In this document: in pieces, positions 43,284-54,075 of the stretch
Position numbering within the stretch: position 1 is the stretch's first letter
Layout: each line of letters starts with the position of its first letter
Origin: an uncultured bacterium
GTDB lineage: Bacteria; Cyanobacteriota; Vampirovibrionia; Gastranaerophilales; Gastranaerophilaceae
Reading direction: 5' to 3'
DNA: 64,000 nt
NCBI GenBank assembly: GCA_949284715.1
Contig: CASDWH010000042.1
Location: 1 to 64,000, forward strand
The notes under the pieces: generated by a model
What the model was told of the DNA's origin: nothing
Seen by the model: only the letters and a program-made list of their open reading frames with translations
The model's database searches: none
Program-made: the position numbers and the translations under genes

Positions 43284-43753
43284 TGTCAAGACGTTCTAAA
43301 CCTGAAAGAAGAATCCCCGCAGCGGATCCTATCTACAATAATGTTGATGTTTCTAAATTTATCAACAGAATTATGCGACGCGGTAAAAAGTCATTAGCAG
43401 AAAAAATCTTCTATGCTGCACTTCAAAAAGTTGAAGAAAGAACTAACGAAAAAGCTTTGGAAGTATTCCAAAAAGCAATTACTAATGCTACTCCACTGCT
43501 GGAAGTAAAAGCAAGACGTATCGGTGGTTCTACTTATCAAGTACCTATTGAAGTTAAAGCTGATAGAGGCTTTGCTCTTGCTTCTTCATGGCTTATTACA
43601 GCAGCCAAAGCAAGAAGTGGTAAATCTTTTATTGATAAACTTACTCTTGAACTTATTGATGCCTCTAATGGTATTGGTGCTGCTTGTAAAAAACGTGAAG
43701 ATACCCATAAAATGGCTGAAGCAAACAAGGCTTTTGCTCATTACAGATACTAA
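43283..43753 (+). CDS. rpsG: 30S ribosomal protein S7
   Basis: S7 binds 16S rRNA and starts assembly of the 30S head. The 156-residue length is standard, with VDVSKFINRIMRRGKKSLAEKI, KARRIGGSTYQVPIEV and KKREDTHKMAEANKAFAHYR. It is coupled to rpsL. In most bacteria fusA and tuf follow; here a terminator comes directly after rpsG, so the str operon is split. Confidence 0.96.
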   Translation: MSRRSKPERRIPAADPIYNNVDVSKFINRIMRRGKKSLAEKIFYAALQKVEERTNEKALEVFQKAITNATPLLEVKARRIGGSTYQVPIEVKADRGFALASSWLITAAKARSGKSFIDKLTLELIDASNGIGAACKKREDTHKMAEANKAFAHYRY

Positions 43754-43777
43754 TTTCAGGTATTTAATAAGGAGTAT

Positions 43778-43810
43778 AAAGAGGACGGTGTTAATTACCG
43801 CCCTCTTTTT
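43778..43810 (+). terminator. Terminator after rpsG
   Basis: AAAGAGGACGGT (43778-43789) pairs with ACCGCCCTCTTT (43797-43808) over 12 positions with one mismatch, followed by TTT. Confidence 0.85.
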
Positions 43811-44045
43811 GTATATCTGTGTATTTGACCTTGTAATGCCGTGTTCCCCTCTCTGTAACTTTTTTCAAGTGGTTATGAACTTTTTGTAACAATAACTATG
43901 TAAAAATTTTAATGAAGTAAATGAAAACCTCGTAAGTGTTATAAATATTATATTATAGCTAATATCTAAAAAAATATTTGTAAATATTTAGGCATGCACG
44001 AATATTTCTGCTATACAATCAAACTGTTTTGGAGTATACTTTATT

Positions 44046-44131
44046 TATAATTTTTTGGAAATGAATAATAAGTATTCCAATTAAGAGGAGATTTTGAGCG
44101 GTAGTGGGTTATTCTATTACCGTTTTTTTTA
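44046..44131 (+). ncRNA. Candidate small RNA between rpsG and gyrA
   Basis: In the 470-base gap between rpsG and gyrA, a TATAAT box (44046-44051) is followed by a stem TTGGAA/TTCCAA (44055-44080). An AAGAGGAG stretch comes next, then a hairpin CGGTAGT...ATTACCG and eight T (ending near 44131). This looks like a short, terminated RNA of about 70 bases. There is no ORF in it and the -35 box is poor, so the call rests on the promoter-terminator spacing. Confidence 0.35.
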
Positions 44132-44163
44132 GGGCTTATCTGGCAAAAGTTTTATTATACAGC

Positions 44164-44196
44164 TAAAAAACGCATTACTGATATTTAGTAATGCGT
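44164..44196 (-). terminator. Terminator of gyrA
   Basis: ACGCATTACT and AGTAATGCGT (44170-44179 and 44187-44196) form a perfect 10-bp stem. Read on the minus strand it is followed by a run of T and lies 28 bases after the gyrA stop. Confidence 0.85.
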
Positions 44197-44223
44197 CTTA
44201 ATAGTTTTTCTTTTATACAGCAT

Positions 44224-46782
44224 CTATTCTTGTTCGTTATCTAGCAGTGAACCCTGCTGGATTGATATATCTTCTGCTATATCTGATGCTACAACGGATT
44301 GGGGCGCTGCCGAGTCCTCATCGCTGTCAGTATTTACTATCTTATTACAAGAAACAACAGTATCGTTATCAGAAAGATTTTGTGCTTTGACACCGGTTGC
44401 AGGTCTGCCCTGGCAGGAAATATCCTGTGCTTTAATTCTTGATACAACGCCGTTTGCAGTTACTATCATAATTTCGTCTTTTTCATCAACAATTGTTAAG
44501 GCCACAAGCCTGGAGGTGCTTGATTTAAACTTGGTTGCAATTAAACCGATGCCGCCTCTGTTCTGTGTTCTGAATTCAGATATCTTTGTCCTTTTACCAA
44601 ACCCGTCAGAGGTTACGACAAGTAAATCTCCGTCTTTGTCCCTTGGTACAATATCACAGCCGATTATTGTATCACCAACTCTTAATTTCATTGAGTTTAC
44701 ACCCCTTGCACTTCTGCCGAGAGGCCTTAAATCCTCAATCGGGAACCTGATTGCCATACCGCAGGAGGTGCCGATTATTATCTCATCATTAGCTTTCGAG
44801 AGTTTAACCCAGTTGAGTTTGTCATCTTCTTCCAGTCCGATTGCTATAATACCGCTTCTTCTGATATTTGCAAAATTATCAAGCTCTATTCTCTTAATAT
44901 ATCCTTTTTGCGTAAGCATAATTAAGTTCATATCGTGAGAGAAGTTACTTACCGGAACAACGGCTGTAATTTTTTCATCCTGCGAAATTGGCAGAACATT
45001 GACGATAGGCAGCCCTTTAGCCTGTCTGCCGCCTTCAGGGAAATCATAAACATTGAGGCTGTAGCAGATACCTTTTGTACTGAAGAATAATACCTTGTCA
45101 TGCATCATTGCAGTAAAGAAGTGCTGTATATCATCATCTTCTTTAGTTTTTATGCCGCTTTTACCGCGGGTTGCACGGTTTTGGCGTTCAAAAGTATCCA
45201 AAGAAATCCTCTTTAAGTATCCTTGATGTGTAATAAATACAGCCATTGGAATGTTTGGTGTAAGATCTTCTATTGTTACTTCATCAAGCTCCGGAACTAT
45301 TTGTGTTTTTCTGTCATCACCGTATTTTTCTTTATCTTCAAGCAGTTCAGCTTTAATAATATTGAGTACTTTCTGTCTGCTTGCTAAGATATCCTCATAT
45401 TCCGCAATCTTTTTGATTAATTCATCATATTCATTTTTAATCTTGTCTTGTTCTAATCCTGTTAAACGTCTTAATTGCATTTCAAGGATTGCGTTAGCCT
45501 GATCCGCGTCAAGTCCGAATCTGCTCATCAAACCGTTGCGTGCATCGTCGGTTGTTTTTGATTTCTTAATAAGTTCAATAACTTCATCCAGTGAACCTAA
45601 CGCTATAAGTAAACCGGCTAATATATGCGCTCTTATTTTTGCTTTCTTTAAGAAATAGATTGTACGTCTTGTTACGATTTCTACACGGTGTTCAACGAAT
45701 TCATTAAGTACATCATACAGATTCATCAAACGCGGCTGTTTTCCGCATAATGCAAGCATGTTTACACCAAATGTCGTTGATAATTGTGTAAACTTAAACA
45801 AATTATTTTTTACTACATCCGGCTTTGCGTCACGTTTAAGTTCAATAACAATACGCATGCCTTCTCTGTCTGATTCATCGCGAAGGTCTGAAATTCCGTT
45901 TATTTTACCTTCTTTTACAAGTTCTGCAATTTTTTCTATTAGTTGTGCTTTGTTAACCTGATAAGGAATCTCTGTAACAATAATTGCAGTTCTAGCCTGT
46001 CTGCCGCCGCCGCCGGGTATTTCTTCTATTGTGGCAACAGCTCTCATTTTAATTGAGCCTCTGCCTGTTTCGTAAGCCTGTTTAATATCCCCTAAACCTA
46101 CGATTGTTGCCGCTGTCGGAAAATCAGGCCCTTTTATGTATTCCATTAATTCGGAAACGGTAATATTAGGATTATCAATCAAAGCAATTGTACCGTCAAC
46201 TATTTCGCACAGGTTATGCGGCGGAATATTGGTAGCCATACCTACTGCAATACCTGAAACGCCGTTCAATAAAAGCATAGGAAGTCTTACAGGTAATACA
46301 GAAGGCTCTTCTAGTGAACCGTCAAAGTTTGGTACAAAGTCTACAGTTTCGCAGTCTATATCGGCCAGCATAGATGTGGTAATTTTATGCATTCTTGCTT
46401 CTGTATAACGCATTGCTGCGGCGCCATCACCGTCAACAGAACCAAAGTTTCCGTGTCCGTCTACTGTTAAATATCTTGTTGAAAAATCCTGAGCCATACG
46501 AACCAGTGATTCATAAACTGCTGTATCACCGTGCGGGTGGTATTTACCAAGAACTTCTCCGACGATACGGGCGCATTTTTTAAACGGCTTGTCAGGAGTC
46601 ATGCCGAGTTCATTCATCGCAAATAATATCCGTCTGTGTACCGGCTTTAGCCCGTCACGGACATCCGGCAGGGCGCGGCCAACGATTACGCTCATTGCAT
46701 AATCTATATATGACCGTTTCATCTCTTCTCTAATATTAACAGGAACGATTTTCCCGTCTGAAAACATATTTTGCTGGCTCAA
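44224..46782 (-). CDS. gyrA: DNA gyrase subunit A
   Basis: GyrA cuts and reseals DNA while GyrB drives negative supercoiling with ATP. The protein is about 852 residues. [28 protein letters not shown] and the catalytic Tyr in [11 protein letters not shown] are clear. The quinolone-determining segment reads [17 protein letters not shown]: Thr at the Ser83 position and Glu at Asp87, both found naturally in susceptible species. The beta-pinwheel domain lacks the exact QRRGGKG box and has [10 protein letters not shown] in its place. I put the start at TTG 46782, five bases after AAGGAGG, rather than at 46803, which lies upstream of that ribosome site. Confidence 0.93.
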   Translation of the reverse strand: MSQQNMFSDGKIVPVNIREEMKRSYIDYAMSVIVGRALPDVRDGLKPVHRRILFAMNELGMTPDKPFKKCARIVGEVLGKYHPHGDTAVYESLVRMAQDFSTRYLTVDGHGNFGSVDGDGAAAMRYTEARMHKITTSMLADIDCETVDFVPNFDGSLEEPSVLPVRLPMLLLNGVSGIAVGMATNIPPHNLCEIVDGTIALIDNPNITVSELMEYIKGPDFPTAATIVGLGDIKQAYETGRGSIKMRAVATIEEIPGGGGRQARTAIIVTEIPYQVNKAQLIEKIAELVKEGKINGISDLRDESDREGMRIVIELKRDAKPDVVKNNLFKFTQLSTTFGVNMLALCGKQPRLMNLYDVLNEFVEHRVEIVTRRTIYFLKKAKIRAHILAGLLIALGSLDEVIELIKKSKTTDDARNGLMSRFGLDADQANAILEMQLRRLTGLEQDKIKNEYDELIKKIAEYEDILASRQKVLNIIKAELLEDKEKYGDDRKTQIVPELDEVTIEDLTPNIPMAVFITHQGYLKRISLDTFERQNRATRGKSGIKTKEDDDIQHFFTAMMHDKVLFFSTKGICYSLNVYDFPEGGRQAKGLPIVNVLPISQDEKITAVVPVSNFSHDMNLIMLTQKGYIKRIELDNFANIRRSGIIAIGLEEDDKLNWVKLSKANDEIIIGTSCGMAIRFPIEDLRPLGRSARGVNSMKLRVGDTIIGCDIVPRDKDGDLLVVTSDGFGKRTKISEFRTQNRGGIGLIATKFKSSTSRLVALTIVDEKDEIMIVTANGVVSRIKAQDISCQGRPATGVKAQNLSDNDTVVSCNKIVNTDSDEDSAAPQSVVASDIAEDISIQQGSLLDNEQE

Positions 46783-46824
46783 AACTTCCTCCTTACATCC
46801 CAAATAATATATTCATTTTATCAT

Positions 46825-46856
46825 AAAAAAAAACGCTGTAAAGTAAATATAACAGC
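46825..46856 (-). terminator. Terminator after the GIY-YIG-like gene
   Basis: On the minus strand GCTGT and ACAGC (46852-46856 and 46835-46839) form a 5-bp stem with a 12-base loop, followed by a long run of T, 27 bases past the upstream gene. Confidence 0.6.
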
Positions 46857-46882
46857 ATATAATAGCACTAAACCCGTAAAGC

Positions 46883-47362
46883 TTATTTTATGTTTAATAA
46901 ATTATTGAAGATAGCTTCATTAAATTTATAGTTAAAAGGCGGCTTATACGTTTGAATTAGGTTCTTCTTTATAGTTTCCGCTTCTTTTTCTGTAAAATCT
47001 GAACACAGGCAGGCATAAAATTCTGCGTTTTTGTTTAGCCAGTTAATGATAATTTTTTTAGTATCGGATAATTTGCGGGTGTCCTTACTAATATCTTTAT
47101 CTATTAGCAGTTTACTGATACTTTTTAGCAGGGAATTTTTTCCATTAGGATTTCTACAGCTTTTTAATCTTTGTTCAGAATTCTTGGTCATCCCGAACCA
47201 GAGTATATTGTCTATATTTTTAATGTGTTCTTTAATCTGGTTACACATATTTCTATTTTGTGTAAATAATTCTTCTAAACAGCCGTCGTTATTCAATTTG
47301 AGTAATAAAATGCAAGATTTTCCGGTAAAGAATTTATCATATCTTTTAAATTTTTCTAACAT
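46883..47362 (-). CDS. Possible GIY-YIG-like nuclease domain protein (159 aa)
   Basis: This 159-residue protein is not clearly classified. DNILWFGMTKNSEQRL resembles the second strand and helix of the GIY-YIG fold (YVGxTxNxxxRL), and AETIKKNLIQTYKPPFN resembles its C-terminal Glu and PxN segment. The first strand reads CILLLKL in place of GIY, so the catalytic Tyr may be missing. It could be a diverged nuclease or only a fold relative. It stands alone between gyrA and a tRNA. Confidence 0.45.
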   Translation of the reverse strand: MLEKFKRYDKFFTGKSCILLLKLNNDGCLEELFTQNRNMCNQIKEHIKNIDNILWFGMTKNSEQRLKSCRNPNGKNSLLKSISKLLIDKDISKDTRKLSDTKKIIINWLNKNAEFYACLCSDFTEKEAETIKKNLIQTYKPPFNYKFNEAIFNNLLNIK

Positions 47363-47424
47363 GACTAAAGTACACCAACAACTAAACTAAATCTGATTTA
47401 TAGCAGAAAAATATTTCTAAAAAC

Positions 47425-47496
47425 CGGCGGCAACGGGATTTGAACCCGTGTCAACAGAATGAGAATCTGCTATCCTGACCCCTAGACGATACCGCT
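47425..47496 (-). tRNA. tRNA-Glu (anticodon CTC)
   Basis: On the minus strand a tRNA of about 72 bases folds with acceptor AGCGGTA, D-arm GTCTAGGGGTCAGGAT, anticodon stem CAGA/TCTG with loop TTCTCAT (anticodon CTC), T-arm ACGGG-TTCAAAT-CCCGT and 3' acceptor TGCCGCC plus discriminator G. CCA is not encoded. The A1-C72 pair is a mismatch, so the exact 5' end may be off by one base. Confidence 0.88.
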
Positions 47497-47624
47497 GCGG
47501 CTAAATTTATTGTAGAACAATAAAAAATTTTTTCAAGTTTTTATTTAAAAAGAATTATGGCAGCAAAAAATACTGCACATTGCGCGTGCAAACCCTTTAA
47601 ATGTGTTGTCTGGTATAGTATGAA

Positions 47625-47798
47625 CTAGTTTAATTCTGCGGAGTATCTTGAAAGTGCTTCGGCAGAAATTTCTGCAACATCTTCAATAATGTTACCGGCA
47701 ATTTGCATTGTCTGCTGCTGTGCTTTAATACCCTGTATAGCATAAGCCAGTTCTACCATCTGTGAACTCATATCACTGCTAAGTTGACTAATATCCAT
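47625..47798 (-). CDS. YjfB-like putative motility protein (57 aa)
   Basis: The frame encodes a 57-residue protein beginning MDISQLSSDMSSQMVELAYA and continuing IQGIKAQQQTMQIAGNII, then an acidic helix. This pattern matches the small YjfB/putative motility protein family (MDIxxLS...), which is found in flagellated bacteria and whose exact role is unknown. AGGAAG lies six bases before the ATG. It is short and easy to miss; its N-terminal match and ribosome site are the support. It lies upstream of the tRNA-Glu on the same strand. Confidence 0.65.
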   Translation of the reverse strand: MDISQLSSDMSSQMVELAYAIQGIKAQQQTMQIAGNIIEDVAEISAEALSRYSAELN

Positions 47799-48070
47799 GT
47801 TTACTTCCTATTATTAACTGGGACATTATAATTATAACTCGTTTTATATCTTTTTCAATATAAAACGGATAGGCTAAATATATATTGGCATCTTCTTCTG
47901 TGCTATAAGGCTTGTAATTAAAGTCTTGTAGTCTATTGTAATTTTTTGTAAAAATTTGTGTACAAAATAAAAATATATTAGCAATTACAATCTTTTGGTG
48001 TATTGACAAGAATAGATAAAATCTTCTAATCTTAAGACAGATTAAGTTAAAATTTCAGACTGGGAGAATT

Positions 48071-49255
48071 ATGGGTATAAAACTGAATAGAAAACAAATG
48101 GCGGTTATTGTGCTGCTGGTTATAATAGTGCCAATTGTATATAATAAAGTTTCTGGAGCAATACTCGGGGTTATACAAAAACAGGCTCTGCTGGCGCCTA
48201 AAGAGGTAATTGTAGATAATCCGCACATTGAAGAAGTTAATGTTTCAGCTGAAGCAACAGGGCGGGTTGAGCCGGTATATTCTGTTGATGTGGTGGCGCG
48301 GGTTCCCGGTTTTTTATTGAAAAAATCATTTAAAGAGGGTGATTTTGTAAAAAAGGGACAGGTTCTTTTTCAAATTGACCCGAGAGAATATCAAATTGAG
48401 GTTAATAACTCTAAGGCTTCTGTTAGACAATATGAAGCTTTATTGACAAATGCACAGCAGGAATTGGACAGGGCAAATGCGCTGGTCAAAGAGGATTTAA
48501 TAAGCCGTTCTGATGTTGATCAGAGCCTGGCGGTAAGAAACCAGAACAGAGCTTTGCTTGAGGCTGCAAAACAGCAGCAGGCGCTTGCAGAAGTTAACCT
48601 TGGTTACACAACAATAAAATCACCTATTGAAGGCAGAATAGGAAAAGTTAATATTACAGAAGGGAACTATGTTACCGCAACCTCAGGTCCGCTTGTAAAT
48701 ATTGCCAGCCTTAATCCGATATATGTTTCTTTCAGCCTTAAAGAGAGCGACTTTATAAAAATGATAAAGGCAAGTAATTTGTTTAAAGATGTTCAGGTAT
48801 ATGTAGAATTGGATGACGGTAAGTGGTACGACAAAGTTGGAACGATTAACTTTGTTGATAATAAGATGGATAAAGATTCAGGCTCTGTAAGTATGCGGGC
48901 CAAATTTGATAACTCAAGGTTATGGCTTATGCCGGGAGCCTATATGAGAGTTAAACTTGTCGCACCGCAAAAAGTGCAATATATAACTGTTCCGCAGGCT
49001 TGTACCAAAGGTGATGCAATGAGCGGGTATTATGTTTGGGCCGTTAAGGATGGCAAGGCAGTAAAGAAAAATATAGAAGTTTCTGATGATATAAATACAA
49101 ATTGGGTTGTTGAAAGCGGTGTAACTTTAGATGACACGATTGTTGTTTCCGGTATACAAAATATTTCTGTAGAAGGTCAAAAACTAAAGACTATTAAGCA
49201 GACCGCAAATATTTCGGAAACGGATAGTGATGCACAGCCTACAGGTAGTAACTAA
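48071..49255 (+). CDS. RND efflux periplasmic adaptor (HlyD/AcrA family)
   Basis: The adaptor links the inner-membrane RND pump to the outer-membrane channel. This 394-residue protein has an N-terminal membrane anchor (about residues 9-30) without a lipobox and the split lipoyl domain ([32 protein letters not shown], later [20 protein letters not shown]). A coiled-coil hairpin (about 108-165) and a beta-barrel domain ([22 protein letters not shown]) follow. Its last base is the first base of the pump gene ATG. It belongs to a three-gene tripartite efflux operon. Confidence 0.93.
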   Translation: MGIKLNRKQMAVIVLLVIIVPIVYNKVSGAILGVIQKQALLAPKEVIVDNPHIEEVNVSAEATGRVEPVYSVDVVARVPGFLLKKSFKEGDFVKKGQVLFQIDPREYQIEVNNSKASVRQYEALLTNAQQELDRANALVKEDLISRSDVDQSLAVRNQNRALLEAAKQQQALAEVNLGYTTIKSPIEGRIGKVNITEGNYVTATSGPLVNIASLNPIYVSFSLKESDFIKMIKASNLFKDVQVYVELDDGKWYDKVGTINFVDNKMDKDSGSVSMRAKFDNSRLWLMPGAYMRVKLVAPQKVQYITVPQACTKGDAMSGYYVWAVKDGKAVKKNIEVSDDINTNWVVESGVTLDDTIVVSGIQNISVEGQKLKTIKQTANISETDSDAQPTGSN

Positions 49256-52200
49256 TGAAAAAAATACTGGATAAAGATAAATTATTCTTTTTTATAAGAA
49301 AACCGCGTTTTGCACTTGTAATTTCGGTGTGTATTGTAATTCTTGGTATAATATCTATTCTTGGTTTAAAACAGGAAAGCTATCCGGATGTAACGCCGCC
49401 GCAAGTCAGGGTTTCAGCCTCTTATCAGGGGGCAAGTGCAGAGGTAATAGAATCTTCTGTTGCAACGGTTTTAGAGAACAAGCTTAATGGTGTAGAAGAT
49501 TTAACATATATGTCCTCAACTTCATATGACGGAAGTTACTCGCTCACCTTATATTTCAAGGTTGGTTCTGATAAAGATATAAACCTGATGAATGTTCAGA
49601 ACAGAATCCAACAGGTTTTATCCCAACTGCCAGAAGATGTTCAGCGGACTGGCGTAACAGCAATAAGCCGCTCATCTGGTTCTGGTGCAATTATTCTTAC
49701 GCTGTATCCCGAGTCAGGTAATTGGTCACAGCTTGATTTAACAAACTATGGGTCAATATATATTAAGGATGAGTTAAAGCGCGTTGAAGGTGTTGCAGAT
49801 GTAAGTGTTTTCGGTGCCGGCGACTACTCAATGAGAATTTGGCTCGATCCTCAAAAAATGGCCGGTTTAAATGTTTCTACAAGCGAAATAAAAAATGCAA
49901 TATCAACACAGAATACGCAGGTTACAGCCGGCGCTCTGGGCGCTCTTCCTACTGATGAAAAAAGTGCTTTGCAATTAACTTTGAAGACTCAGGGGCGGCT
50001 GGATGAGGTTGAACAATTTGAAAATATAATTTTACGTTCTAATATTGATGGCTCAAATGTTCGGCTCAAAGATGTTGCACGTGTTGAGTTAGGCGCGTCT
50101 TCGTATTCAAATTTGGGGCTTGTAAACGGAAAACCTGCGGCTGTTGTTGTTATCTCACAACTTCCTGATGCCAATATTATTAATCTTTCTAAAGCGGTAA
50201 AGGCCAAAGTTGATGAATTGAACTCAACACTGGATAACGGAATAAAAATTCTTTACGTTAAAGATGATGCAACATTTATTCATGAATCAATGAAAGAAGT
50301 TGAATTTACTATTCTTCTGACTGCTTTGATTGTTGTTATAATTATATTTCTGTTTTTGGGCGATCCGATGGCGACGCTGGTTCCCTGTGTTACTATTCCG
50401 GTGTCTTTAATCGGTACGTTTTTTGCTTTGAATGTTATGGGCATGTCAATAAACCTGTTGACATTATTTGCGCTGGTTCTTGCTGTAGGTGTTGTTGTTG
50501 ATGATGCTATAGTTGTAATAGAAAATGTTAAACGGCACATAGATGAAGGTAAATCTGCTGTAGTTGCAACACAGCTTACGATGGAAGAAGTCGGTTCTTC
50601 TCTTGTTGCAATGGCAATGGTATTGATGGCCGTATTTGTCCCTATTATATTTATGGGGGGAATGACGGGGGTTATGTATAAGCAGTTTGCAGTGTGTATA
50701 GCTGTTTCTATTGCTATTTCTGCAATTTGCGCTTTATCATTATCTCCGGCTATGTGTTCTCATTTCCTTAAAGATAATAGAAATAATGTTTTTGGTAAGG
50801 TAGAAAAACGTAATTTATTCAATTTTATAAAAAATAAGATAAATAACGAAGCTGGAATTATTGTTAAAAAATTCAATGACTTTTTTGCAAAGGTTGAAGA
50901 TTTTTACATGGAGTATGTTGAAAAATTTGTATATGATAAAAAGCTTGTCGCGATATTTTATGTTGTAATTGTGGCGCTTACTCTTTTATCCTTCAAAATG
51001 ATTTCAACGGGCTTTATTCCTGATGAAGATCAGGGGGTTCTGCTGGCTAGTATTACTTTGCCGGATGGCGCATCTTTATCAAGAACAGAGGATGTATCTA
51101 CAAAATTTGTTAATGAGATTCGTGATATTGATGGTATTAATGAAGAAAAACTTACAGTTTTTGGGGGCGATGGTTCTACAAACCAGTCTACGGTTATCAT
51201 TCAGCTTGATGATTATGCTGACAGAAAGGTTGGTGTAGTTGACTGGATAAAACGTAAAATAAAAGGTCAGGCGACAGATTTATCTCACGTTGCAATTTTA
51301 AATAAAGTCAGGACAGTTGCTTCCAATACAAAAGAAGCTTCTATTGTTGCCTTCTCTCCTCCGGCAATAAGCGGTATGAGTATGATGGGCGGATTTGAAT
51401 TTCAAATGCTTTCAAAAGGGGAGTATACCCCGCAGGAACTTGAAACCTGGGCAAATAAACTTATTGCCGCAGCTAACCAAAATCCGTCATTGTCAAGTGT
51501 ATATACTTCATTTCAGGCAAATGTTCCGCAGTACATAGTTGAAATTGATTACGAAAAAGCACTTGCACAAAAAGTGGATTTACAGGAACTTTATTCAACA
51601 CTTTCTTCAATGCTTGGAACTTATTATGTAAACGACTTTAACAAATATGACCGTGTATTTAAAGTCCAAATGCAGGCAGAGAGTCAATTCAGAAATAAAG
51701 CAACTGATTTATCGGGTATATATGTTAAAAATACAAACGGTGTTATGGTGCCTATATTATCAATAATTAAATTAAAGCAAACTGTGGGTACTGCATCAAT
51801 TTCAAGGTATAACCAGTACAAATCAGTACAAATACAGGGGCAGCAGGCGGCAGGAAAAAGTTCCGGCGATGCTATGAATGCGATGGAAGATGTCGCAAAT
51901 AGTGTATTACCCGGTGATATCGGCTTTGACTGGTCAGGAACCTCGGCGCAGGAACGTGAAGCTTCCGGACAAACTGTTATGATAGTAAGTCTGGCATTAC
52001 TGTTCGTATATCTCTTCCTTGTTGCGCTGTATGAAAGTTATACTATTCCTGTTGCTGTTCTGCTTATTTCTCCGATAGCGGTGCTTGGCGCATTATTGTT
52101 CCAGATGATGATTAATCAGGCATTTGATATTTATTCACAGGTTGGTATGATTACTCTCGTGGGACTTGCTGCTAAACAATCTATTTTGATTGTAGAGTTT

Positions 52201-52503
52201 GCAAAAGAGGAACACGAAAAACACGGACTTCCTGTTAAAGATGCGGCAATTAAAGCAGCAAAATTAAGATTTAGAGCTATTATGATGACGGAACTGGCGT
52301 TTATTATCGGTGTTATGCCAATGCTATTTGCTGTTGGTGCAGGGGCAAATTCAAGAATATCTGTAGGTTCAACCGTTATAGGCGGTATGATTGCTGCCTG
52401 TACTCTTGGTGCGGTTCTTACGCCGGCATTTTACGTTATTGTTCAGGATATCGTAGATAAATTCCCGACAAAAGAAATTACAGAAGAAGATTTGGAGATG
52501 TAG
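49255..52503 (+). CDS. RND multidrug efflux permease (AcrB/HAE1 type)
   Basis: This 1082-residue proton-driven pump would form the inner-membrane part of a tripartite exporter. The 12-helix layout with two large periplasmic loops is visible. The Asp pair in helix 4 is present ([20 protein letters not shown]), FIKKPIFA-like start [12 protein letters not shown] is seen, and the helix-10/11 region is [24 protein letters not shown]. Typical drugs in the HAE1 group are hydrophobic or amphiphilic; the actual substrates cannot be told. It lies between the adaptor and a TolC-like channel. Confidence 0.95.
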   Translation: MKKILDKDKLFFFIRKPRFALVISVCIVILGIISILGLKQESYPDVTPPQVRVSASYQGASAEVIESSVATVLENKLNGVEDLTYMSSTSYDGSYSLTLYFKVGSDKDINLMNVQNRIQQVLSQLPEDVQRTGVTAISRSSGSGAIILTLYPESGNWSQLDLTNYGSIYIKDELKRVEGVADVSVFGAGDYSMRIWLDPQKMAGLNVSTSEIKNAISTQNTQVTAGALGALPTDEKSALQLTLKTQGRLDEVEQFENIILRSNIDGSNVRLKDVARVELGASSYSNLGLVNGKPAAVVVISQLPDANIINLSKAVKAKVDELNSTLDNGIKILYVKDDATFIHESMKEVEFTILLTALIVVIIIFLFLGDPMATLVPCVTIPVSLIGTFFALNVMGMSINLLTLFALVLAVGVVVDDAIVVIENVKRHIDEGKSAVVATQLTMEEVGSSLVAMAMVLMAVFVPIIFMGGMTGVMYKQFAVCIAVSIAISAICALSLSPAMCSHFLKDNRNNVFGKVEKRNLFNFIKNKINNEAGIIVKKFNDFFAKVEDFYMEYVEKFVYDKKLVAIFYVVIVALTLLSFKMISTGFIPDEDQGVLLASITLPDGASLSRTEDVSTKFVNEIRDIDGINEEKLTVFGGDGSTNQSTVIIQLDDYADRKVGVVDWIKRKIKGQATDLSHVAILNKVRTVASNTKEASIVAFSPPAISGMSMMGGFEFQMLSKGEYTPQELETWANKLIAAANQNPSLSSVYTSFQANVPQYIVEIDYEKALAQKVDLQELYSTLSSMLGTYYVNDFNKYDRVFKVQMQAESQFRNKATDLSGIYVKNTNGVMVPILSIIKLKQTVGTASISRYNQYKSVQIQGQQAAGKSSGDAMNAMEDVANSVLPGDIGFDWSGTSAQEREASGQTVMIVSLALLFVYLFLVALYESYTIPVAVLLISPIAVLGALLFQMMINQAFDIYSQVGMITLVGLAAKQSILIVEFAKEEHEKHGLPVKDAAIKAAKLRFRAIMMTELAFIIGVMPMLFAVGAGANSRISVGSTVIGGMIAACTLGAVLTPAFYVIVQDIVDKFPTKEITEEDLEM

Positions 52504-52511
52504 TTTTAACG

Positions 52512-54026
52512 ATGAAAAGGGCTATAAGTTTATTTTTAATATTTTCAGTATTTATACTAAATACCGGTACAGCATTTGCTTTTTTGGGGAAAAAGAATGA
52601 TGATGCAAATGAAAAACCGATTCATATTGTAAAACCTGAAAAGCAAAAAAAAGTTAATAAAAGAAAAGAACGTAAGAAAAAAGAAGAAAACGAACGGACA
52701 AAAGAAGAAACTTCAAAAGAAGCTGAGGGCATGTATGAAACGAAATTCCCTGTTATTGACAGCCAGATTGAATATAAGGATTTTAACGGCGAAGTTACGC
52801 TGGAGGATTGTATTAAACTTGCAATTACACACCATCCTTCTATAATGTCAGCAATCAGCAATGCAGAAATTTATAAAACACAAATCGGGCAGGCGTGGGC
52901 AAATTATTTCCCGACTCTCAGCGCCGGTACAAGCTATTCCAGAAACGATATGCTGATGACGATGGGCGGCGGGGCTTATTCCAGCATGATGAACAGAAAA
53001 TATGATTTGTTTTATGTCCCGACTCTTTCTGCGGATATGCTTTTATTCGATTTTGGAAAAACAAAAGCAAATGCAGATATGGCAAAGCGGACTTATGAAT
53101 CTTCAAGGTATGATGCTGAAACGAGTATTGAAACGGTTATTTATAATGTAAAAGTTGCATACTACAACGTGCTTTTTGCAGAAGAGCAGCAGCTTGTTTA
53201 TGAAGATACGGTTAAAGATTTTGAACTTCAATTAAAGCAGGCAAAAGCTTATTATGAAATAGGTAAAAAAGCAAAAATAGATGTAACGACAGCAGAATAT
53301 AACCTGGGAAACGCAAAAGTAAATCTTATTAAAGCTAAGAACACACATGAACTTGCAGCCGCACAGCTTGCTAATGCTGTAGGTATTCCGGAGCTGGAAA
53401 ATGTTGTGTTAAAGAGTAAACTAAATACAAAGGTGTATGATGTGCAGTTTGATAAACTTTTAAGCACCGCGGAAGCGGCCCGCCCGTCACTGCTTTCTGC
53501 TAAAAAAAGAATGGACTCTGCGGAGCTTAATATTCGAGCCGCCAAAAGAGCTTTTGCTCCGGATATAAGTGCATTTGCATCATATAACAGAGGCGGACAG
53601 CGTATTGATAGTGATAACGGGTATCAATTTGGTGTTCAGCTTAATTATACTGCACTGAATATTTATCTCTTAAAAAAACAGGTTGATCAGGCTAAAGCTA
53701 ATTACAAAAAACTCGTTGCCGATTATGAACTGGAAAAACAGGGCGTGTATCTTGAAGTAAAAAGTGCCTATATTAATCTTATGAATTCTTTTGACAGCCT
53801 TGCAGTTTCAAAACTTGCGCTTCAACAGGCAAAGGAACAACAGTATCAAGCATTCAGACGCTATCAGGTCGGGCTTGGTAATGCAATTGAGTTTAAAGAT
53901 GCAGAAAATACATATTTAAATGCCCAGTTAAGTTATTATTCCAACCTTCTTGATTATAACGTAAATGCTGCTGAACTTGAAAGAGTAATAGGCGCTCCGA
54001 TAAAAGAAACGGAAGAAGAATTGTAA
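52512..54026 (+). CDS. TolC-family outer-membrane efflux channel
   Basis: TolC-like proteins form trimeric channels through the outer membrane and periplasm. This 504-residue protein has a signal peptide (residues 1-24), then an unusual Lys/Glu-rich linker (about 30-75: KPEKQKKVNKRKERKKKEEN). The two OEP repeats follow, with VTLEDCIKLAITHHPSIMSA, ARPSLLSAKKRMDSAELNI, YQVGLGNAIEFKDAENTYLNAQ and the final N-terminal-like VIGAPIKETEEEL. The charged linker is absent from standard TolC and may bind anionic envelope polymers; that is a guess. It lies 8 bases after the pump gene. Confidence 0.92.
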   Translation: MKRAISLFLIFSVFILNTGTAFAFLGKKNDDANEKPIHIVKPEKQKKVNKRKERKKKEENERTKEETSKEAEGMYETKFPVIDSQIEYKDFNGEVTLEDCIKLAITHHPSIMSAISNAEIYKTQIGQAWANYFPTLSAGTSYSRNDMLMTMGGGAYSSMMNRKYDLFYVPTLSADMLLFDFGKTKANADMAKRTYESSRYDAETSIETVIYNVKVAYYNVLFAEEQQLVYEDTVKDFELQLKQAKAYYEIGKKAKIDVTTAEYNLGNAKVNLIKAKNTHELAAAQLANAVGIPELENVVLKSKLNTKVYDVQFDKLLSTAEAARPSLLSAKKRMDSAELNIRAAKRAFAPDISAFASYNRGGQRIDSDNGYQFGVQLNYTALNIYLLKKQVDQAKANYKKLVADYELEKQGVYLEVKSAYINLMNSFDSLAVSKLALQQAKEQQYQAFRRYQVGLGNAIEFKDAENTYLNAQLSYYSNLLDYNVNAAELERVIGAPIKETEEEL

Positions 54027-54075
54027 AACTAAGATATTTGTATTACAATTATCTAACATAATTGAGGAGAAAAAC

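Noticed and set aside
44387-46583. Several plus-strand frames opposite gyrA
   Set aside because: They are shadows of the gyrA coding sequence in other frames, rich in Ser and Leu, without ribosome sites.
47788-48009. 73-residue minus-strand frame upstream of the small motility gene
   Set aside because: It overlaps the start of the better supported 57-residue gene, has no ribosome site and covers the likely promoter region.
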